Source of the DNA: an uncultured Endomicrobiia bacterium
GTDB lineage: Bacteria; Elusimicrobiota; Endomicrobiia; Endomicrobiales; Endomicrobiaceae
DNA length: 6,239 bases
Reading direction: 5' to 3'
Assembly: GCA_905236115.1 (NCBI GenBank)
Contig: CAJOOL010000240.1
Span: 1-6,239, forward strand
Shown here piece by piece: positions 1-3,771 of the stretch; position 1 is the first letter of the stretch; each line of letters opens with the position of its first letter. A program made the translations under genes and the position numbers. The notes beneath the pieces were generated by a model that made no database searches, was not told the origin of the DNA, and was given only the letters and a program-made list of their open reading frames with translations.

Positions 1-18
1 AATGTCTTTGTCGGGCAT
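1..18 (-). repeat. Inverted partial copy of the 220-244 hairpin repeat
   Basis: Bases 1-18 (AATGTCTTTGTCGGGCAT) match the reverse complement of 220-237 at 16 of 18 positions; the differences are C/T and G/C. The copy is cut by the window edge, so the other half of its hairpin should lie immediately to the left. Confidence 0.7.
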
Positions 19-86
19 CCCGTTGTTTTTCTGTTTCCATACTTCCAGTCTTCCATACATCTATACATCTGTTTTAGTTTTTTCAT
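1..86 (-). CDS. Possible 5' end of an unrecognised gene (partial, doubtful)
   Basis: On the minus strand an ATG at 86-84 is preceded by AAAGGAG (100-94) at a 7-nt spacing, an excellent ribosome binding site. The frame stays open for 28 codons to the left edge and begins MKKLKQMYRCMEDWKYG. I recognise no family. Against a real gene, the last 18 bases (1-18) are a copy of the hairpin repeat at 220-237, so the frame runs straight into a dispersed repeat. Its residues PTKT correspond to PTET in the chance translation of that other copy. It may be a short peptide, a gene whose tail was built from a repeat, or a relic. Only sequence to the left could decide. Confidence 0.2.
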   Translation of the reverse strand, partial: MKKLKQMYRCMEDWKYGNRKTTGCPTKT

Positions 87-122
87 AATTTTTCTCCTTT
101 TTGTTTTTATTTTTTATATTAT

Positions 123-140
123 CCGAGGCTAATCCCTCGG
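123..140. repeat. Short palindrome CCGAGG/CCTCGG
   Basis: CCGAGG at 123-128 pairs perfectly with CCTCGG at 135-140 around a 6-base CTAATC loop. It is the first of three GC-rich hairpins in an otherwise AT-rich intergenic stretch. There is no T-run directly after it, so a terminator role is not supported; it looks like part of a repeat cluster. Confidence 0.5.
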
Positions 141-160
141 GTTCCTCTTTTCAAACGGCA

Positions 161-193
161 AGATTGCTTCGTCGCTATGCTCCTCGCAATGAC
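161..193. repeat. Dispersed palindromic intergenic element
   Basis: ATTGC (163-167) pairs with GCAAT (186-190), enclosing a GC-rich core. Read on the minus strand it begins GTCATTGCGAGGAGC and ends GACGAAGCAATC. From memory, this string recurs as an intergenic element in many unrelated bacterial genomes; I could not verify that here. Its chance translation explains the arginine-rich open frame at 101-355. Confidence 0.6.
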
Positions 194-219
194 GGCAAAG
201 ACGAATTTTTACAACATAG

Positions 220-244
220 ATCCCCGACAGAGACATTCGGGGAT
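220..244. repeat. GC-rich hairpin repeat, 8-bp stem
   Basis: ATCCCCGA (220-227) pairs perfectly with TCGGGGAT (237-244) around a 9-base loop CAGAGACAT. A second, inverted and diverged copy sits at 1-18. Two copies within 240 bases show that this is a mobile or amplifying short repeat, not a unique regulatory site. Confidence 0.7.
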
Positions 245-259
245 GACAGACGAAACAGC

Positions 260-291
260 AATTTACAATGTACAATGTATAATTTACAATT
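260..291. repeat. Short AT-rich direct repeats
   Basis: AATTTACAAT occurs at 260-269 and again at 281-290. Between and overlapping them TACAATG is repeated in tandem (264-270 and 271-277). It is a low-complexity intergenic repeat that directly follows the hairpin cluster. Confidence 0.5.
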
Positions 292-312
292 AACAGCAAA
301 CAATACAAATTG

Positions 313-342
313 TTGCTTTTTAAAGAACATTTTTTGTATAAT
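313..342 (+). promoter_or_regulatory. Possible sigma-70 promoter
   Basis: A perfect -10 box TATAAT lies at 337-342. The only -35 candidate at useful spacing is TTGCTT (313-318, 18-bp spacer), which matches three of six consensus positions. A start near 349 would transcribe the structured stretch that follows. In DNA this AT-rich a TATAAT can occur by chance, so support rests mainly on what lies downstream. Confidence 0.4.
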
Positions 343-343
343 C

Positions 344-437
344 GCCGAGAGATAAAGCACCTGCTAAAGTATTTATCTTTTATCCAAGCTGTGCTATGCT
401 TTGACGGTATGTCAAAACAGCCCGCTCGGCTTTTTTA
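344..437 (+). ncRNA. Candidate small structured RNA of unknown class
   Basis: Four helices can be drawn in 94 bases. They are a 9-bp hairpin (348-356 with 372-380, one G-U pair), GCTGT (388-392) with ACAGC (417-421), TTTGAC (400-405) with GTCAAA (411-416), and a long-range helix GCCGAG (344-349) with CTCGGC (425-430). Six Ts follow at 431-436, so the last helix, or the alternative AGCC/GGCT hairpin at 419-431, could act as a rho-independent terminator. There is no open frame with a ribosome site. Helix 344-349 shares 348-349 with the first hairpin and starts only two bases after the TATAAT box, so not all pieces can be right together. I recognise no riboswitch, 6S, SRP or tmRNA signature. Confidence 0.3.
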
Positions 438-569
438 AATTTTTTATTTTTATTTTTTATTCTTATTTTTTCTATTTTATAAATTTTATTCTGTTTTAGA
501 AAAATTATTACATAAAAATTATACCATAGAATAAAAAATAAGTCAAGATTTTTTATTAAAAAAATAAAT
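431..569. other. T-rich then A-rich intergenic tract
   Basis: From 431 to about 500 the plus strand is almost pure T with scattered A, and from 500 to 569 it turns A-rich. I see no coding frame or convincing -35/-10 pair here. The repressor that follows must nevertheless be transcribed from within or before this tract. The DNA is likely to be curved or easily melted. Confidence 0.5.
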
Positions 570-584
570 TTGTATGAGGACAGA

Positions 585-923
585 GTGCAAAACAGTAACG
601 ATTTATTTCTGAAAGTTTTAAAATTGTTAAGACAGAATGATATGACACAGACTCAGCTGGCTAAAAAAATAGGAATATCTCAATCTTCACTGAGCAAAGT
701 ATTATCCGGAAATTATACGGCAAAAGTTGATACCGCAAAAAAAATTGCAAAGGTTTTTAATGTTCCGGCAGGCTATCTGATAGATGAAGAAAAGCCTACA
801 AACGATTTTGCAGTTCTGTTTTCCAAAATAGAACTGCTGGAAGAAAAAGTAAAAAGACTTGACACGGAAAATATCCTGCTGAAAAAAGAAATGGAAAACG
901 TAAAAGAAAAACTTAAACATTGA
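585..923 (+). CDS. XRE-family (Cro/CI-type) helix-turn-helix regulator with leucine zipper
   Basis: A small cytoplasmic DNA-binding protein of 112 residues from GTG 585. Residues 7-67 form an HTH_XRE domain: MTQTQLAKKIGISQSSLSKVL is the helix-turn-helix, followed by the typical tail KIAKVFNVPAGYLID. Residues 80-112 are a coiled coil with a clean heptad pattern (I82, L85, V89, L92, N96, L99, M103, V106, L110). The single Asn at an a position is as in GCN4, arguing for a parallel dimer. GTG 585 is chosen because GAGGA (576-580) lies just upstream; the in-frame TTG at 570 has no ribosome site and would add five residues. The gene is monocistronic, closed by the terminator at 968-995. Targets are unknown; autoregulation is a common habit of the family but is not shown here. 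Confidence 0.85.
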   Translation: MQNSNDLFLKVLKLLRQNDMTQTQLAKKIGISQSSLSKVLSGNYTAKVDTAKKIAKVFNVPAGYLIDEEKPTNDFAVLFSKIELLEEKVKRLDTENILLKKEMENVKEKLKH

Positions 924-967
924 AACATATTCTGCCGAATGAAAAATTATAAATAAATATTTTGCAG

Positions 968-995
968 ACCGGTTTTGTCAACCGGTTTTATTTTT
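968..995 (+). terminator. Rho-independent terminator of the XRE gene
   Basis: ACCGGTT (968-974) pairs perfectly with AACCGGT (980-986) around a 5-base loop TTGTC, followed by TTTATTTTT. It lies 45 bases after the repressor stop codon and has the standard strength and shape. Its loop overlaps the -35 box of the next promoter. Confidence 0.85.
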
Positions 996-1003
996 GTTAT
1001 AAT
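975..1003 (+). promoter_or_regulatory. Sigma-70 promoter of the thioesterase-metF operon
   Basis: TTGTCA (975-980, five of six consensus) and TATAAT (998-1003, perfect) are separated by exactly 17 bases. Transcription should start near 1010, leaving a leader of about 100 nt before the ATG at 1110. The -35 box sits in the loop of the preceding terminator, so terminator and promoter are physically merged. Confidence 0.8.
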
Positions 1004-1014
1004 ATGAGACTTGC

Positions 1015-1064
1015 AGGCAAAAAGACTTGCGGTTTCCGTTCACAATTATTCAGCATTTCCTAAA
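1015..1064 (+). repeat. Dispersed repeat copy in the operon leader
   Basis: Bases 1015-1064 align with the reverse complement of roughly 6089-6138. Shared blocks include AGGCAAAAAG, CTTG, GGTTTCCGTTCA, AATTA, TCAG and TTTCCT, broken by single or double substitutions. An internal echo, AGACTTGC, occurs at 1007-1014 and 1023-1030. The repeat lies between the promoter and the start codon and is therefore transcribed as 5' leader. Confidence 0.75.
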
Positions 1065-1079
1065 AGAAAGAACGGGAAA
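1033..1079 (+). other. Leader stem-loop before the thioesterase gene
   Basis: TTTCCGTTC (1033-1041) can pair with GAACGGGAAA (1070-1079), giving nine pairs with one bulged G (1076). A small TTTC/GAAA hairpin (1056-1059 with 1066-1069) can form inside the loop. The left arm is made of repeat sequence. No T-run follows, so it is not a terminator; a role in mRNA stability is possible but not shown. Confidence 0.4.
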
Positions 1080-1109
1080 TAAAACGCAGAACGACAGGAG
1101 CAAAATAAA

Positions 1110-1517
1110 ATGAATATAACAAAATACAGAATACCTTATGCCGATACGGACAATATGGGCGTGGTGTATCATTCCAACTATCTGATTTATTTTGAAATGG
1201 GAAGAACGGAACTTATGAGAGAGCTGGGGTATACTTACAAGAAAATGGAAGAAGACGGAATGTATTTTCCTGTAAGAAACGTTACTTGCAATTATCATGC
1301 TTCCGCTCATTACGACGATATAATAACAATAGAAACTTCCGTGTGCGAACTGAAAAATGCCAGTGTGACGTTTGCTTATAAAATTTTCTGCGAAGACAAA
1401 CTGCTTACCACGGGAACTACCAAACATCCTTTGGTAAACTATGCTTTCAAACCGACAAGAATTCCGCAGGAATTAAAAAATTTGCTGCAAAAGTACGTGA
1501 AAACCGAAGAAAAATAA
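1110..1517 (+). CDS. YbgC/FadM-like acyl-CoA thioesterase (4HBT hotdog fold)
   Basis: A 135-residue cytoplasmic hotdog-fold hydrolase that most likely cleaves acyl-CoA thioesters; substrate chain length cannot be read from sequence. The family signature is at the N terminus: YADTDNMGVVYHSNYL then FEMGRTEL. The expected catalytic Asp is D14, followed by GVVYH (17-21) and E29/R32 on the long helix. The stretch PVRNVTCNYHASAHYDDIITIET (54-76) matches the strands where the family carries RxxxxYxxPaxxDD. Length is normal for the family (about 130-140). AGGAG at 1096-1100, 9 nt before ATG, supports the start. It is first in an operon with metF, 32 bases upstream of it. YbgC proper sits with tol-pal genes in many bacteria; that context is absent here, so the subfamily name is left open. 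Confidence 0.9.
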   Translation: MNITKYRIPYADTDNMGVVYHSNYLIYFEMGRTELMRELGYTYKKMEEDGMYFPVRNVTCNYHASAHYDDIITIETSVCELKNASVTFAYKIFCEDKLLTTGTTKHPLVNYAFKPTRIPQELKNLLQKYVKTEEK

Positions 1518-1549
1518 CACGAAAATCGGACGCGGAGACGAAAAATTTA

Positions 1550-2422
1550 ATGAAGATAACGAATATATTTCAACAAAAGAAAAAAACTTTTTCCTTGGAA
1601 ATTTTCCCCGCAAAAACTCCCGAGGGCGATATAAAATTAATTCATAAAACTTTAAGAGAATTTGCGGAATTAAAACCGGACTTTATTTCCTGCACTTACG
1701 GAGCTGGCGGAGGAAATAAAGACAAAACTCTTGCCATAGTGGAACATATTCAAGATGCGTATAACATACCTGCAATGGCACATCTGACGTGCATATCGCA
1801 CACGAAAGAAGAAATTTCACAAATAATAAAAAAAACCGTTTCAAAAAAAATACAAAATATTCTTGCTATGAGAGGCGACCCGCCGAAAGACAGACCGAAA
1901 CTTGAACCGGGAATTGACAATTATAAATATGCAAGCGAACTGATAACATACATAAGAAAAGAATACGGTAATGATTTTTCAATTGCTGCGGCAGGTTTTT
2001 GCGAAAAGCACCCTTTGTCAGATACAAAAGAAAACGATATAAAATTTTTAAAACATAAAATTGACTGCGGGGCGGAATTTATCATAACGCAGCTGTTTTT
2101 TGACAACAAACTTTATTTTGACTATATTACCGCCGCAAAGAAAGCAGGAATAAACGTGAGAATAATCCCCGGAATTTTGCCGATAACTTCTTATGACGGT
2201 TTGATAAAATTCTGTCAAACATGCAAAGCTTCTATACCGGAAAAAGTTCATAAAATATTTGCACCGATAAAAGACAACCCGGAAAAAATCATTAAGGCAG
2301 GTATAGAATACGCGGCTCAACAGTGCAGAGAACTGATAGAAAACGGAGCACCGGGAATACATTTTTATACGTTGAACAAGGTGATGCCGGTTAAGGAAAT
2401 TTTTGAAGAGTTGAAAAGCTGA
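1550..2422 (+). CDS. metF: 5,10-Methylenetetrahydrofolate reductase
   Basis: A cytoplasmic FAD-dependent TIM-barrel enzyme that reduces 5,10-methylene-THF to 5-methyl-THF, the methyl donor for methionine synthesis. The 290 residues match the MetF-type catalytic domain (about 290-300), with no C-terminal regulatory domain. Motifs in order are FSLEIFPAKT with the catalytic-type Glu E17, FISCTYGAGGG (45-55), AHLTC (77-81), NILAMRGDPP with D110, FIITQLFFD with folate-contacting Q181, PGILPI (207-212) and GIHFYTLN (269-276). It follows the thioesterase by 32 bases on the same strand, so co-transcription is likely. The ribosome site is modest: GGAG at 1534-1537 is 12 nt from the ATG. No methionine riboswitch or S-box-like element is visible in the operon leader. 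No metV-like zinc-subunit partner adjoins it. The C terminus is complete and ends about 45 bases from the convergent hydrolase. Confidence 0.95.
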   Translation: MKITNIFQQKKKTFSLEIFPAKTPEGDIKLIHKTLREFAELKPDFISCTYGAGGGNKDKTLAIVEHIQDAYNIPAMAHLTCISHTKEEISQIIKKTVSKKIQNILAMRGDPPKDRPKLEPGIDNYKYASELITYIRKEYGNDFSIAAAGFCEKHPLSDTKENDIKFLKHKIDCGAEFIITQLFFDNKLYFDYITAAKKAGINVRIIPGILPITSYDGLIKFCQTCKASIPEKVHKIFAPIKDNPEKIIKAGIEYAAQQCRELIENGAPGIHFYTLNKVMPVKEIFEELKS

Positions 2423-2466
2423 AGGGTTGAAGTTGAAAGGTTAAATACGGCGGACAAAAAACCGTC
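2423..2466. other. Short convergent intergenic region
   Basis: The two convergent operons are separated by 44 bases. TTGAA recurs at 2411-2415, 2427-2431 and 2433-2437. The only hairpin I can draw is a weak ACGG (2447-2450) with CCGT (2462-2465) with an 11-base loop; read on the minus strand it has Ts in the loop, not after the stem. No clear terminator serves either operon. Confidence 0.4.
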
Positions 2467-3714
2467 TCAATATTCCGACGGGTCCCAGTTCCAAAGGTCT
2501 TCCTGATAAGTAAAATAAACATTTCTCAGAACTCTCTGAAAAGGCGAATGTTTTCCGCTGCCGTGTGAGCATATCCCCAGCCATTCATCATTAAACAAAG
2601 AATCTATTGTGGAACCTTTCCACGCACCGTTGGTTGTATCGTGAACTCTGGGAGAACCTACCAGCCACCATCTGTCTATCCAACAGTATACAACACCGCC
2701 TATGGAATTACCGACTTTTTCACCCCAAAAGCTGTGGTTTTCAATATCTTTACATGCACCCGTGTGGTAGTCGGCCTGATAGGCTTCATTGGTCATTTTT
2801 TTATTTTCATTCCACGCATCACAGCCGTATTCCGTAATAAGAACAGGCCTGTCAAACTCCATCTTAACTCTGTTCCATAACGTGCCGAACCCGAACGGTC
2901 CGTTATACTGATTGAACCCCAAAACATCAATGCTCGGTGAATACTGTGCAAAATGTTTAATCATTTTTATTGTGGCATTGCATACGCCGACAGGATGATT
3001 GGTATCCATACTTTTTATCATTTGGCAGACTTCTTCCACAAACTGAGCATAAATTTCCGGCTTTTTTGAAACGTTGGTTTTTGTCAAAGTGGAGTTGGCG
3101 TAGCTTCCCTCTCTGTCGTTTTCGTTGCCTAGCATCCACATCAAAATATACGGTTCGTCTTTAAATTCTTCCACCATTTCGCGGACGCTTTCAAGCATAT
3201 TATCACGCTGTTTTTTATCATTGTAATCCGTTCCGCTTACCCAGCTGGCTCCGCTGCCTTTGGTATAAGCTCCCAAAAAATTACCCATTATTACCATTAT
3301 TCCGTAATTATCATACAAATCTTTAAGAATTTCTTTATTAACGTGTTCGCTGTGATAAATTCTGATAGTGTTACAGCCCATAGCCTCAAGCAGGGCAAAG
3401 TCTCCGACAACTTTTTCGCTTATATCCTGATAATTATCTCTGTTTAAGTCCACCCAAGTATCGTAAGGACCGTCTATGGAACCGTTATTGTTTTTATCCG
3501 CCCACATCCATTCGTTGCCTGCATTTCTTTCGCCGATAACTTCCGAAGAATACACCATACCTTTTACAAAATAAGGTTTATTGTCAACTGTAAGCAGCCA
3601 TACGCCGTCGGCATTTTTGGTAACTTTTACTTCGGTACAAAAGCCTGCGGCTGCAAACAGCAGAAAAAACGTGAACAATAAAGATATTAAATATGACGAT
3701 TTTTTTAGAAACAT
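2467..3714 (-). CDS. Exported clan GH-A-type glycoside hydrolase (GH2/GH72-like TIM barrel), single-domain paralogue
   Basis: A secreted 415-residue protein, mature from about residue 27. A Lys-containing n-region and hydrophobic core (1-26) form a Sec signal; AGFC is not a proper lipobox. The rest is one (beta/alpha)8-type barrel. It opens with TVDNKPYFVKGMVYSS and MGCNTIRIYH (112-121), then LMWMLGNEN with acid/base-type E198, and VLITEYG with nucleophile-type E295. GGVVYCWIDRWW (339-350) forms the last strand. Two acidic EF-hand-like loops lie at 73-85 (DKNNNGSIDGPYD) and 89-100 (DLNRDNYQDISE), suggesting calcium. It is closely similar along its whole length to the barrel of the upstream gene and follows it by 57 bases, so a tandem duplication in one operon is likely. 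No Shine-Dalgarno is visible before this ATG. The exact GH family and substrate cannot be fixed by eye; a glucan is plausible. Confidence 0.8.
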   Translation of the reverse strand: MFLKKSSYLISLLFTFFLLFAAAGFCTEVKVTKNADGVWLLTVDNKPYFVKGMVYSSEVIGERNAGNEWMWADKNNNGSIDGPYDTWVDLNRDNYQDISEKVVGDFALLEAMGCNTIRIYHSEHVNKEILKDLYDNYGIMVIMGNFLGAYTKGSGASWVSGTDYNDKKQRDNMLESVREMVEEFKDEPYILMWMLGNENDREGSYANSTLTKTNVSKKPEIYAQFVEEVCQMIKSMDTNHPVGVCNATIKMIKHFAQYSPSIDVLGFNQYNGPFGFGTLWNRVKMEFDRPVLITEYGCDAWNENKKMTNEAYQADYHTGACKDIENHSFWGEKVGNSIGGVVYCWIDRWWLVGSPRVHDTTNGAWKGSTIDSLFNDEWLGICSHGSGKHSPFQRVLRNVYFTYQEDLWNWDPSEY

Positions 3715-3742
3715 AATATCTGTTAAATATAACCAATTCTAT

Positions 3743-3770
3743 CGGCAAGAATTTTTTAAAAAAACTGCCG
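3743..3770. other. Hairpin between the two hydrolase genes
   Basis: CGGCA (3743-3747) pairs with TGCCG (3766-3770), and the interior contains a self-complementary TTTTTTAAAAAA-like run. It begins directly after the upstream gene's TAA (3774-3772). On the minus strand no T-run follows the stem, so read-through into the next gene is expected. It may instead stabilise or process the dicistronic message. Confidence 0.35.
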
Positions 3771-3771
3771 G

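Noticed and set aside
101..355. 84-residue plus-strand open frame
   Set aside because: It translates three hairpin repeats (for example RLLRRYAPRNDG and SPTETFGDD), has no ribosome site, and overlaps another spurious frame on the minus strand.
356..372. CTGCTAA resembling a tRNA-Ser(GCU) anticodon loop
   Set aside because: The flanking bases do not pair as an anticodon stem, and no acceptor, D or T arm is present around it.
1004..1109. Riboswitch in the leader of the metF operon (SAM, THF or cobalamin)
   Set aside because: The leader is about 100 nt, half of it is a dispersed repeat, and none of the conserved core motifs of those riboswitches is visible.
1050..1427. 125-residue minus-strand frame over the thioesterase gene
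   Set aside because: It is a shadow of the thioesterase, which has clear family motifs, a promoter and a ribosome site; the antisense product has no recognisable features.
2423..2466. Bidirectional terminator between the convergent operons
   Set aside because: Only a 4-bp stem with an 11-base loop can be drawn, and there is no T-run after it on either strand.
3630..3714. Possible lipoprotein signal (AAAGFC) in the shorter hydrolase
   Set aside because: The residue before Cys is Phe, which is not accepted in a lipobox; an ordinary signal peptide is more likely.
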